Source of the DNA: CBDCWQ01 sp965223435
GTDB taxonomy: Bacteria; Myxococcota; Kuafuiibacteriia; Kuafuiibacteriales; Kuafuiibacteriaceae
Length of the DNA stretch: 64,000 nucleotides
Direction of reading: 5' to 3'
Assembly (NCBI GenBank): GCA_965223435.1
Contig: CBDCWQ010000020.1
Coordinates: 868,001 to 932,000, forward strand
Below are positions 52,625-61,195 of the stretch, one piece after another; the first letter of the stretch is position 1, and every line of letters begins with the position of its first letter. The position numbers and the translations under genes are program-made. The notes beneath the pieces are model-generated. The model made no database searches, had not been told where the DNA came from, and saw nothing but the letters and a program-made list of their open reading frames with translations.

Positions 52625-53029
52625 CTAGACAGCGGCTTGGCCTTCGTGTTCGGTGGGCGGCACGGGGATGCGCGGTGCGTCTCGCCACAGCTGGTCGAGA
52701 TTGTAGTGGGTGCGGACATCTTCGTGAAACACGTGGACGATGACGTCGCCGTAGTCGAGGAGCGTCCAGCTGCCTTGACCCTCGCGGGCCAGCGGTCTTT
52801 CGCCGTGTCCGCGCTTGAGGTCGTCGACCACGCCGTCGGCGATGGCGCTCGTCTGCCGGTCGCTGTACGCGGTGACAATGACCAAAAAGTCGGTGTACGA
52901 ACAGTTTCCCTCGGTTTGAATAATGGTGAGGCTTTGGCCTTTGCGATCTTGGGCCGCAGTGGCTGCGGCTAGGGCCTTCTCTTTTCCGGTGATCAGCGCT
53001 GCTTTCCTCCTCGCTTGCCTAGAGCCCAT
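52625..53029 (-). CDS. rsfS: Ribosomal silencing factor RsfS
   Basis: RsfS binds ribosomal protein uL14 and keeps subunits apart in starvation. The core has CSYTDFLVIVTAYSDRQTSAIAD, GSWTLLDYGDVIVHVF and YNLDQLWRDA, all typical. The bounds given use ATG 53029. However, AGGAGG lies at 53006-53011, inside the frame, exactly 9 bases before a CTG at 52996, and the family's normal N-terminus fits the CTG start. No ribosome site precedes ATG 53029. The true start may be CTG. Confidence 0.9.
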   Translation of the reverse strand: MGSRQARRKAALITGKEKALAAATAAQDRKGQSLTIIQTEGNCSYTDFLVIVTAYSDRQTSAIADGVVDDLKRGHGERPLAREGQGSWTLLDYGDVIVHVFHEDVRTHYNLDQLWRDAPRIPVPPTEHEGQAAV

Positions 53030-53104
53030 TGTAGACGAGTTGATGCGCCGATGATACCGAAACTGTACGCGCCTAGGGTGGAACCATCCCCAGTTCCTTT
53101 GCCC

Positions 53105-53776
53105 CTACGAGAACATGCTCGGAAGCCCCCGGCCCAGCCGATGAAAGCGCCGGTTGGCTTTTTTGAGCCAGAGCGCAAAGACGTCGAGCGATCGGGGGAT
53201 GCGAATGCGCAAGATCGTCCTCAGGACGGTTTGGGCAAACTCGGTCATGTCCAACAAGAGGCGAATTCGCTCGGGATCCACCGGAGGAGGGTCCGCGACG
53301 GTCTCCGCCACGGCTTCGGCCTCGACCAGAGCGGCCTCGAGCGCGAGTTTGGCGCGCTCCATGAGGATGGATTCGCGGTTGCGCAAAACGTCCGAAATGG
53401 TGGGCCATACCTCCATACACGCTTCGTAGGGCGCATTGCGGCGATCGCTTCTGGCCTTCACCAGTCCGTACTCAAGGAGCTCGGCGATGGCCAGGCTGAT
53501 CAAAGAGCGGCTGACGCCTAGGGTTTCTGCTAGTTCGGTTTGGGCGATGGGGGTGCCACGCATGGCGAGCAGCGCCCAGACTCGGCCATGAATCGATTTG
53601 AAGCCCCACGCTTCAATGAAATCGCCGACCGCGTCGGCGGCCGCCAGCACGCGTCGGTGAAGGCGTGGCGGCAGGCCGGCGCCCCCGGAACGGGCGCTTT
53701 CCTTAGGGACCGAGGCGGACACGGGCCCGGGAGTGTATACCGACTGCGGGTCCCACGGTACCGAAAAGTTGTTCAA
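53105..53776 (-). CDS. GbsR/MarR-family transcriptional regulator
   Basis: The 223-residue protein has an N-terminal disordered stretch, then a winged helix: WGFKSIHGRVWALLAMRG, TELAETLGVSRSLISLAIAELLEYGLVKA (recognition helix), as in GbsR-type regulators. A C-terminal helical region (about 140-223) would dimerise. The start is TTG 53776. It faces the polyprenyl synthase-menaquinone operon across a gap with three inverted repeats, so it may regulate itself and that operon. Confidence 0.86.
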   Translation of the reverse strand: MNNFSVPWDPQSVYTPGPVSASVPKESARSGGAGLPPRLHRRVLAAADAVGDFIEAWGFKSIHGRVWALLAMRGTPIAQTELAETLGVSRSLISLAIAELLEYGLVKARSDRRNAPYEACMEVWPTISDVLRNRESILMERAKLALEAALVEAEAVAETVADPPPVDPERIRLLLDMTEFAQTVLRTILRIRIPRSLDVFALWLKKANRRFHRLGRGLPSMFS

Positions 53777-53925
53777 TACTTCTTCAACAAAATCGGATTT
53801 TTGTTCGGAGAGGCGAATAAACGTCCGTTTTTAGACGTTTGTTAGACAGAGCCCGAAGCCGGAGAAGTTTACATGTTGTTCGATGAACGCTTGACCAAAG
53901 ACCTGAGCTTACGGTGTGTACACCG
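53769..53925. promoter_or_regulatory. Inverted repeats in the regulator-polyprenyl synthase gap
   Basis: Three candidates for operators: TTGTTCAA with TTCAACAA (53769-53790, imperfect, across the regulator's own start); AAACGTC-N8-GACGTTT (53819-53840, perfect 7-bp arms); and CGGTGT-GT-ACACCG (53912-53925, perfect 6-bp arms). Their position between divergent genes fits autoregulation by the GbsR-type protein. No definite promoter is assigned. Confidence 0.45.
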
Positions 53926-53991
53926 CGTGGGAGCGCTCTTGCAAGCCGGTTTACTGGTCGCCTACTTCGGTGAGGGCCCAAGGGGGCCATC

Positions 53992-55068
53992 ATGGCGCTG
54001 AGTCCGGTGAAATCGGTTGAGGCTGTGGGGCCTGACGTCTTAGGCCGGCTGGGCCTTCTCTGTGAGGCGAGAGGTCTTGGAAGCATCGCCCAGGCCCTCG
54101 AGTCGCTTCGAGGTTTTGTGGAAGAGGACCTCCAAGAGGTGGAAAGTGCGCTTGCTTCCCCGGCCACCCGGGACGATCGGGTGGGCCAAAGCGTGATGCA
54201 TCTTCTGAGCTTGGGCGGGAAGCGCCTGCGGCCTCTTTGTGTGCTCTTGGCGTCCCAGGTCGGGAAACAGGCGTCCGGTCGTGCCCATCATTTGGCGGTT
54301 GCGGTAGAGCTGGTTCACAACGCAACCCTTTTGCACGACGACGTCATCGACCTCGGAACGATGCGCAGAGGCCGACCGACCGCCCGTCTGGTGTATGGGA
54401 ACGCCGCCTCCATTTTTGCGGGAGACTGGCTGCTCATCGATGCCTTACGACGGGTCCGCAAGGCCGATTCCATAGAGCTTTTGGACCGCCTGCTCGACAC
54501 CATCGATGAGATGATTGCCGCCGAGTCGTTGCAGCTCGAGACCCGCGGCTCGGCGCGCGCGGACCGCGACACCTATTTTCGAATCATCGAAGGCAAGACC
54601 GCATCGCTCTTTCGGTGGGCGATGTTTGCTGGGGCGCGCATCGGTGGATTGTCGCTGGCGCCCAGCCAATCGCTCGAGGCCTACGGGCGCCACCTTGGTC
54701 TCGCCTTTCAAGCCGTAGACGATGCGCTTGATTTTGCCGGCGACGAAGCCCGCACCGGAAAGGGGCTGTTGGCGGATCTGCGCGAAGGCAAACCGACCTA
54801 TCCGTTGATCGTGGCCATGGAGCGCTCCATCGGACTTCGGGCGCTGGTGGAAGAGGCTCTGGCGGTCTCTCAAGACGCTCCCTTTCCGGTGGCGTTGGCT
54901 TCTGCGATTCAAAAGTCGGTCGTAGAGGCAGGCGGGGTGGAGGCTTGTATGGTTTTGGCCAAGACCCACGCGACCCGTGCCCGCACGTACCTGGATTGTT
55001 TGCCGTCGTCGAGGGCGACCACGGCATTAGAGGTGGTTGTAGAGGCCACGATACACCGAGATTGGTAA
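53992..55068 (+). CDS. Polyprenyl diphosphate synthase (long-chain)
   Basis: Makes the isoprenoid chain for menaquinone. The 358-residue protein has both Asp-rich motifs, LLHDDVIDLG and FQAVDDALDF, plus GGKRLRPLCVLLAS and RRGRPTARLVYGN. The residue five before the first Asp pair is Ala, not an aromatic, so the product should be long-chain rather than farnesyl or geranylgeranyl diphosphate. It is the first gene of the quinone operon. A 17-bp direct repeat covers its stop codon. Confidence 0.9.
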   Translation: MALSPVKSVEAVGPDVLGRLGLLCEARGLGSIAQALESLRGFVEEDLQEVESALASPATRDDRVGQSVMHLLSLGGKRLRPLCVLLASQVGKQASGRAHHLAVAVELVHNATLLHDDVIDLGTMRRGRPTARLVYGNAASIFAGDWLLIDALRRVRKADSIELLDRLLDTIDEMIAAESLQLETRGSARADRDTYFRIIEGKTASLFRWAMFAGARIGGLSLAPSQSLEAYGRHLGLAFQAVDDALDFAGDEARTGKGLLADLREGKPTYPLIVAMERSIGLRALVEEALAVSQDAPFPVALASAIQKSVVEAGGVEACMVLAKTHATRARTYLDCLPSSRATTALEVVVEATIHRDW

Positions 55069-55088
55069 TGGACCGAGATTGGTAATGG
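55055..55088. repeat. 17-bp tandem direct repeat over a stop codon
   Basis: ACCGAGATTGGTAATGG is exactly repeated at 55055-55071 and 55072-55088. The first copy includes the TAA stop of the polyprenyl synthase; the second lengthens the gap to the HMG-CoA reductase gene. It looks like a recent slippage duplication. Confidence 0.85.
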
Positions 55089-55109
55089 CATACGACGAAA
55101 GAGGAACAC

Positions 55110-56306
55110 ATGTCGGACCGAGTTGAAGTATCCAGTCGAATTCCGGGGTTTTATCGCCAAACCATTACGCGTAGGCTCGAGCTCCTCAAAAAAGTGGGAC
55201 ATTTGTCCTCTGAAGCGGAGTCGTATCTTGCGGGTGGTGGGCGCGTGGCGGTTTCTTCCGTGGATCGGATGAGCGAAAACGTGGTCGCCTGCCACAATCT
55301 TCCGTTTTCGGTGGCGCTCAACTTTCGGGTCAACCATCGCGACGTTCTTGTTCCCATGGCCGTGGAAGAGCCGTCCATCGTGGCGGCGGCATCCCATGCC
55401 GCGCGTCTGGTCCGAATCAGTGGGGGGTTTGTAGGCGAAAGCGCGCCTCCGGTCATGACCAGCCAGATCCAGCTCGATGAAGTACGTGATGCTCGAGTCG
55501 CCAAAGAAAAGTTGATGGGCGCCAAGCAAGAGATCCTTCGGGCGGGTGACTTGGCCATTCCGAGAATGGTGGCGCGGGGTGGCGGCTGTCGAGATCTCGA
55601 TGTGCGGGTGTTGTCAGAATCGGAAGGGATATTGGTGGTCCACCTCTACGTCGATGTCCGCGATGCGATGGGGGCCAACTTGGTCGATTCGGTGGCCGAA
55701 GCGACCGCACCGGTCATTCAGAATATTGTGGGTGGCCGTATTGGGCTTCGAATCTTGAGCAACCTCGCGCTCAGACGCCTGGTTCGGGTATCGGCACGGG
55801 TGAGTCGAGATGCGCTCGGTGGCGCGGACGTGTGTGAGGGCATTGCGCGGGCGAGTCGATTTGCCGAACTGGATCCCTTTCGGGCCGCCACCCACAACAA
55901 GGGCATCATGAACGGAATTGACGCCGCTGCGGTTGCTTTGGGGCAGGACTGGCGTGCGATTGAGGCTGGTGCCCACGCGTTTGCGGCGCTCGGTGAGGGG
56001 TACCGACCGTTGGCGACATGGAAACGATCGGAAGAGGGCGTGGAGGGCTTTTTGGAGCTTCCACTGGCCGTGGCCACGGTGGGCGGGTCGACCCGAGCGC
56101 ATGAGGGCGTGCGCACCGCCTTTGAGATTGTGCAAGTCGAGAACGCACAAGAACTTGCGGTGGTGATCGCCGCCGCTGGCCTTGCATGCAACCTGGCGGC
56201 CCTGCGGGCCCTGGCGGGCGAGGGCATCCAGCGTGGACACATGCGGCTTCACCACCGTAAAGCACTTTCGAATGGCGACACGTTGAGCGCCAAGTGGAGC
56301 GGTTAA
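55110..56306 (+). CDS. Hydroxymethylglutaryl-CoA reductase, class II
   Basis: Interconverts HMG-CoA and mevalonate. The 398 residues contain SENVVACHNLPFSV (catalytic Glu), EEPSIVAAASHAA, DAMGANLVD (nucleotide and substrate region), THNKGIMNGIDA (catalytic Lys) and GHMRLHH (catalytic His). The short form without membrane spans is class II. Its position within the menaquinone operon suggests a biosynthetic role in the mevalonate route rather than mevalonate breakdown, which is what class II enzymes were first known for. The stop overlaps the next start as TAATG. Confidence 0.93.
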   Translation: MSDRVEVSSRIPGFYRQTITRRLELLKKVGHLSSEAESYLAGGGRVAVSSVDRMSENVVACHNLPFSVALNFRVNHRDVLVPMAVEEPSIVAAASHAARLVRISGGFVGESAPPVMTSQIQLDEVRDARVAKEKLMGAKQEILRAGDLAIPRMVARGGGCRDLDVRVLSESEGILVVHLYVDVRDAMGANLVDSVAEATAPVIQNIVGGRIGLRILSNLALRRLVRVSARVSRDALGGADVCEGIARASRFAELDPFRAATHNKGIMNGIDAAAVALGQDWRAIEAGAHAFAALGEGYRPLATWKRSEEGVEGFLELPLAVATVGGSTRAHEGVRTAFEIVQVENAQELAVVIAAAGLACNLAALRALAGEGIQRGHMRLHHRKALSNGDTLSAKWSG

Positions 56307-57031
56307 TGGAAAACTGCGCCCAAAGGAACGAAGTGAGCACCGCGAACGTGACGGGCAATGGGGCGATGTTTGATGGCATCGCCAAACGGTACGATCTGCT
56401 CAACACCGTTCTTTCCTTCGGCCTTCACCGCGCATGGCGTAAAGCGGCCACCCAGGCGTTGGCGTTGGCTCCGGGGCAGCGTGTACTTGATGTGGCCACC
56501 GGTACCGGAGATCTGGCCATCGATGTGGCCCGGGCGGCCGATGTGTCGGTGGTTGGCCTCGATCCCTCGAAAGAAATGTTGGCGCTCGCCGAGCCCAAGC
56601 TCGAGCGGGCCGGCCTTGGGGATCGCGTGAAACTTGTTTTTGGGGATGCGCTCGCGCTTCCTTTCGAAGACCACCGTTTTGACGCAGTTTGCGTGGCCTT
56701 TGGGGTGCGCAACTTCACCGATCGGCCCCGCGCCTTAAAAGAGATGACGCGGGTTCTTGCCCCCTCGGGTCGGCTGGCCATCTTGGAGCTGTCTGAACCC
56801 AAAGGGGGGCTTTTGGGTGCGATGGCGCGGATTCATATTCACCAGGTTGTGCCTCGTCTCGGGGCTTGGTTGTCCAGCCGAAAAGAGTATCGTTACCTCG
56901 AGGACTCCATCGAGAGATTTCCGTCTCCGGATGTGTTTTTGGGCATGCTCGATGAGGCGGGTCTCCAACACACGTCTTATTCTCGGCTGAGTTTCGGGGC
57001 CTGCGTTCTTTATACCGGGGTGGCTTCATGA
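56306..57031 (+). CDS. menG: Demethylmenaquinone methyltransferase
   Basis: The 241-residue SAM-dependent methyltransferase makes menaquinone from demethylmenaquinone (also called ubiE). It has MFDGIAKRYDLLNTVLSFG, the SAM motif VLDVATGTGDLA, and CVAFGVRNFTDRPRALKEM, all characteristic. Start ATG 56306 overlaps the HMG-CoA reductase stop; a GTG at 56294 is the alternative. Its stop overlaps the menF start as ATGA. No ubiquinone genes are present, so menaquinone is the likely substrate. Confidence 0.93.
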   Translation: MENCAQRNEVSTANVTGNGAMFDGIAKRYDLLNTVLSFGLHRAWRKAATQALALAPGQRVLDVATGTGDLAIDVARAADVSVVGLDPSKEMLALAEPKLERAGLGDRVKLVFGDALALPFEDHRFDAVCVAFGVRNFTDRPRALKEMTRVLAPSGRLAILELSEPKGGLLGAMARIHIHQVVPRLGAWLSSRKEYRYLEDSIERFPSPDVFLGMLDEAGLQHTSYSRLSFGACVLYTGVAS

Positions 57032-58440
57032 GCATGGGCGCCGATTGTGCGGTGCAGCCCAAGACGGCTGTGCTTCCATTTGATGCGCAAAAAGGGCGTG
57101 CTTTTCTCTCAGCCCAACTGTCGGCGTTTCGAGGGAGCCAAACGCATGTCGCGGTGACCGTTCCGGCGCCTCTTGGACGTTTGGAAGACGTGCTTTGTGG
57201 GGCACCCAACGAGGGTTGTTTGTTGTTCGAACCTTCCGAGGGGCCTGCTTATGCGGCGTTTGGGTCGGCGGCACGCTTCGACTTGTCGGGTCCATCGCGG
57301 ATGCAGCGTTTGAAGGAGGCGTCTTCGGCCTTGTTCCGGAGCCTGGCTCATCTGGTGGCGCCCGGGGCCTTTGGGCGTCCATTGCGGCTTTTTGGAGGGT
57401 TTGGTTTCGGTGAAGAGATTCCAAGGCGCGCGCCTTGGGAGGGGTTTTATCCCGCGAGTTTTACGCTCCCCCGCTGGACCTACGCTACGGACGGAACGGA
57501 CGCATCCTTGACCGTTTCTGTTCTTGCCGATGAGCTTGGCTCGGCTCAAGTCCGATCCACCATTAAGGGTGAGTACAACGAAGTGGTGGAGCGTCTGCTT
57601 TGTTCGCCCTTTTCGCCCCAAAACGCCTCCTTGGGGGCGACCATAGCCCACATGCCTCGAACGACCTGGTCTGGGATGGTTCGGTCGCTGCTCAATCAGA
57701 TAGACCAGGGGGTGCTCGAAAAAGCGGTTGCGGCACGGCAAACGACGGTCGATTTTGATGAGCAGATTTCATATTTGTCGACCCTTCATCGACTGTCGGG
57801 TGGCGACGGCGACAACACCCGTTTTGCTTTCGGCCGAGGCGGGAAGATGGTTCTTGGGAAAACGCCTGAGCGCCTGGTCGAAAAATCGGGAAGGCGTTTG
57901 GTGAGTGAGGCCATTGCGGGTTCGGTGAGCGTAGGGTCCCGACAAGCGCAGAGTCGTTTGCTCCAAAGCTCTAAAGATCTTTCAGAACATCGTTTTGTCG
58001 TCGAGTTCATTCGCGAGCGTCTCAGTCGTTTTAGCCAGGATGTGCACACGCCGGTCGAACCGGAAGTGCGCCGCTTTGTGCATGTGGCCCATCTTTGTAC
58101 GCCCATTTATGGCACGCTTCGTCGCCCGGTCCACGTCCTTGATTTGGTGGAACATCTTCATCCCACGCCGGCGGTCGGCGGTGTGCCCCAATCGTTGGCC
58201 GTTGAGTGGATCCGCGCCCACGAACCTTGTGCACGCGGGTGGTACGCCGCGCCCTTTGGGTGGTTCGACGAGCGCGGTGACGGCGCCTTTTTTGTCAACC
58301 TTCGTTCGGGCGTTCTCGACGGGAACAAAGCCCACCTTTACGTCGGTGCCGGCATTGTCGCGGGTTCCGAGCCGGAGGCGGAGTACGCTGAAACCGAGCT
58401 CAAGCAGCGGGGGATACTGGCGGCTCTTGGAGTTCGCTGA
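57028..58440 (+). CDS. menF: Isochorismate synthase
   Basis: First committed step, chorismate to isochorismate. The 470-residue protein has the chorismate-binding domain in its C-terminal two-thirds: LEKAVAARQTTV, GKTPERLVEKSG, SEAIAGSV, SKDLSEHRFVVEFI, LHPTPAVGGVPQ and the terminal VGAGIVAGSEPEAEYAET. It is a MenF rather than a PabB or TrpE type by the GGVPQ and context. It overlaps menG by 4 bases and menD by 1. Confidence 0.93.
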   Translation: MSMGADCAVQPKTAVLPFDAQKGRAFLSAQLSAFRGSQTHVAVTVPAPLGRLEDVLCGAPNEGCLLFEPSEGPAYAAFGSAARFDLSGPSRMQRLKEASSALFRSLAHLVAPGAFGRPLRLFGGFGFGEEIPRRAPWEGFYPASFTLPRWTYATDGTDASLTVSVLADELGSAQVRSTIKGEYNEVVERLLCSPFSPQNASLGATIAHMPRTTWSGMVRSLLNQIDQGVLEKAVAARQTTVDFDEQISYLSTLHRLSGGDGDNTRFAFGRGGKMVLGKTPERLVEKSGRRLVSEAIAGSVSVGSRQAQSRLLQSSKDLSEHRFVVEFIRERLSRFSQDVHTPVEPEVRRFVHVAHLCTPIYGTLRRPVHVLDLVEHLHPTPAVGGVPQSLAVEWIRAHEPCARGWYAAPFGWFDERGDGAFFVNLRSGVLDGNKAHLYVGAGIVAGSEPEAEYAETELKQRGILAALGVR

Positions 58441-60374
58441 TGGGGCCCGAGATCACGCGCGCCCCCCATGTGCTCACCCGGTGGGCTGAGGCTCTCATGG
58501 ATGCTTTTGTGGCATCGGGCGTGCGCGACGTGGTGGTCAGCTTGGGTTCTCGGTCGACGCCGCTCTGTCATGCGGCGCTTACCCACCCCGAGCTTGTGGT
58601 GCACCGGGTGCTTGATGAGCGCGCCGCCGGTTTTTTGGCTTTGGGGCAAGCGCGGGTGACGGGCCGACCGAGCTTGCTGGTGGCGACGTCGGGAACCGCG
58701 GGGGCGCATTATTACCCTTCCATCATCGAGGCTGGGCAGTCCTTTGTGCCCATGATTGCCCTGACGGCCGATCGGCCCTTTGAGCTTTGGGACGCGGGTG
58801 CACCCCAAACCATTGACCAGACCAAATTGTATGGGTCGCACGTGCGGGCGTTTTTTGAGCTCGGCTTGCCTGACCCCCGAAAAGAAGCTTTCGATGGGTT
58901 GGTGCGAAAAGCCCACCAGGCCGTGTTTACGGCCCGGTTCCCGGTTCCCGGTGCGGTGCACATGAATTTTCCGGCGGCCAAACCGCTCGAGCCGCCGTCT
59001 CATCTTTTTTTTGGGGATCAGCCTTCGTCTTTGGGGGTCGAGCCCGATCACAGCGGCACGGCTGAAGTTGGGCAACCGGCGCGTTCGGCCCATTGGTTTT
59101 CGCCCCCTGAGTTTGTTCCCTCGCCGGCAGACGTTACGCGTTTTGCCAAGCAGTGCTGTGCGACCCAAAGAGGGCTGCTTGTTGCGGGGCCTTTGGGGCG
59201 CGAGGTCGATGGCGCACGGGCTTCCATTTTTGAGTTTTGTCGCTTGACCGGGTTTGTGGTGTTGGCGGAAGCCACCAGTCAATTGCGCTTCGCGCCCGAG
59301 TCCATGAAAAGCGGCGTGGTGGTGGCCGATGCCTTTGATATTTTTTTGGACAGCCCCCGTTTCGCCAACGGCCCTGGACCCGAAGTTGTGGTTCGGCTGG
59401 GGGCTTTTGGGTGCTCCCGGGCTTTGCCGAGGTACCTCGCGGCCCATCCAGAGGCGGTTCAGTTTTCGGTCGCACCTTACGGCTTTTTGGATGGTGACAA
59501 CCGGGTTCACGGTGTGGTTCGTGCCTCTTTGCCCGCTTTTTTTGAGGCTGTGAATGCCAGGCTTCGTGGTCTTCGAAAACCGGCCGAAGGTGAGCCCCCA
59601 AAAAGCGCGCGCGCCTTGAAAACTGAGCCATGGGCCGAAATGGCCGAGGCCCACCACACGGGTAGGCAGCTATGGGCGTCTCGGTTCTCAAAAGCGAATG
59701 GGTTGGCCTGGAAGGTCCAAAAAGCGCATCAAGAAAGGGCCGCGGGATGGACCGAAGAAGGGGTGGTGGGGGCGGTGATGACCGCCTGTGCGGAGGCCCA
59801 GGGGCAAGCCGCCTTGGCGGTGGGCAACAGCCTTGCGGTACGGCACCTTGACCGCGCGTGTCCAGCGAAAGGCCACGAATTTCGGGTGCTCCACCAGCGC
59901 GGGGCCAACGGGATAGACGGGTTGATCGCAGGTGCGGCCGGATCAGCGCTTTCGCTCAAAGCGCCGGTGGCCTTGCTTGTGGGAGACCTGAGCGGCTTAC
60001 ACGACCTCGGATCCTTTGATGTCCTACGAAGGGTTCAAACTCCTTTGGTGGTGGTGATTCTACACAATCAAGGGGGGCGAATTTTCGAAGCGCTGCCCCT
60101 CAAAAAGGCGCTCGAAGGCACGCCGTTATTGGAAGCGTGGACCCACCCGCACAGACTTTCTTTTGAAGGGGTGGCCACGATGTTTGGCCTTCGGTACCGC
60201 CGGGTGACCGAGCGGGCCGAGTTGGGTCCTTGTTTAAAAGAGAGTCTTTTGAAACCGGGGGCGAGTGTTGTGGAAGCGGTGCTCGGTCCTCACGAGGCCC
60301 TGGCGAGTTATCAGGCTGTGCAAAAAGAGATGTCGCAGCACTGTACGCTGGAAGAGATTGGAGAGACACCATGA
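58440..60374 (+). CDS. menD: 2-succinyl-5-enolpyruvyl-6-hydroxy-3-cyclohexene-1-carboxylate synthase
   Basis: This ThDP enzyme adds succinic semialdehyde to isochorismate. It begins by binding the cofactor Glu in HRVLDERAAGFLALG, and the C-terminal ThDP/Mg site reads RGANGIDGLIAGAAG and LLVGDLSGLHDLGSF. At 644 residues it is longer than most MenD (about 550-600), with extra loops in the middle domain. ATG 58440 overlaps the menF stop (TGATG) and its own stop overlaps menB (ATGA). Confidence 0.95.
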   Translation: MGPEITRAPHVLTRWAEALMDAFVASGVRDVVVSLGSRSTPLCHAALTHPELVVHRVLDERAAGFLALGQARVTGRPSLLVATSGTAGAHYYPSIIEAGQSFVPMIALTADRPFELWDAGAPQTIDQTKLYGSHVRAFFELGLPDPRKEAFDGLVRKAHQAVFTARFPVPGAVHMNFPAAKPLEPPSHLFFGDQPSSLGVEPDHSGTAEVGQPARSAHWFSPPEFVPSPADVTRFAKQCCATQRGLLVAGPLGREVDGARASIFEFCRLTGFVVLAEATSQLRFAPESMKSGVVVADAFDIFLDSPRFANGPGPEVVVRLGAFGCSRALPRYLAAHPEAVQFSVAPYGFLDGDNRVHGVVRASLPAFFEAVNARLRGLRKPAEGEPPKSARALKTEPWAEMAEAHHTGRQLWASRFSKANGLAWKVQKAHQERAAGWTEEGVVGAVMTACAEAQGQAALAVGNSLAVRHLDRACPAKGHEFRVLHQRGANGIDGLIAGAAGSALSLKAPVALLVGDLSGLHDLGSFDVLRRVQTPLVVVILHNQGGRIFEALPLKKALEGTPLLEAWTHPHRLSFEGVATMFGLRYRRVTERAELGPCLKESLLKPGASVVEAVLGPHEALASYQAVQKEMSQHCTLEEIGETP

Positions 60375-61195
60375 CAAAAGATGTGAAATGGCAAGCCCTC
60401 GAAGGTTACGAGGACATCCGTTACGAAAAAGCGGATGGCGTTGCCAAGGTTACCATCAACCGCCCCAAGGTGCGTAACGCCTTTCGGCCGCAAACCGTGA
60501 AGGAGATGTCTCGGGCCTTCGATGACGCCCGCGACGACGGAAACATCGGTGTGGTGATTTTGACCGGCGAGGGACCGGACGCGTTTTGTTCGGGCGGAGA
60601 CCAGCGGATTCGGGGCGATGCGGGCTACGTGGGGGCCGATGGTGTGCCTCGGTTGAATGTTCTCGACCTTCAGCGGCAGATTCGAACCTTGCCGAAACCG
60701 GTGATCGCCATGGTTGCGGGTTATGCGGTCGGCGGCGGGCATGTGCTCCACATGGTGTGCGATCTGACGATTGCGGCGGACAATGCCAAATTCGGACAAA
60801 CGGGGCCGAAGGTGGGCAGCTTTGATGGGGGTTATGGTGCCGCCTACATGGCGCGCATCGTCGGTCAAAAGAAGGCGCGCGAGATTTGGTTTTTGTGTCG
60901 AATGTACGACGCCCAGCAGGCATTGGCCATGGGGCTTGTCAATACCGTCGTGCCGTTGGCCGAGCTTGAGTCGGAAACGCTGAAGTGGTGTCACGAGATT
61001 CTTGAACGGAGTCCGATGGCGCTTCGCTGCTTGAAGGCCGCCCTCAATGCGGACTGTGATGGCCAAGCGGGCCTTCAAGAGCTGGCGGGCAACGCGACAC
61101 TCCTCTTTTACCTCTCAGAAGAGGGGCGTGAGGGCAAAAAAGCCTTCCTGGAGAAGCGGAAACCAGAATTTTCTCAGTTCCCGAGGTATCCATGA
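60371..61195 (+). CDS. menB: 1,4-dihydroxy-2-naphthoyl-CoA synthase
   Basis: A crotonase-fold enzyme that closes the naphthalene ring. The 274 residues contain the oxyanion and binding motifs AFCSGGDQRIRGDAGYV and FGQTGPKVGSFDGGYG. The Gly in QTG (residue 145) marks the bicarbonate-dependent type I, as in E. coli, rather than type II with Asp. ATG 60371 overlaps the menD stop. Confidence 0.96.
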   Translation: MTKDVKWQALEGYEDIRYEKADGVAKVTINRPKVRNAFRPQTVKEMSRAFDDARDDGNIGVVILTGEGPDAFCSGGDQRIRGDAGYVGADGVPRLNVLDLQRQIRTLPKPVIAMVAGYAVGGGHVLHMVCDLTIAADNAKFGQTGPKVGSFDGGYGAAYMARIVGQKKAREIWFLCRMYDAQQALAMGLVNTVVPLAELESETLKWCHEILERSPMALRCLKAALNADCDGQAGLQELAGNATLLFYLSEEGREGKKAFLEKRKPEFSQFPRYP

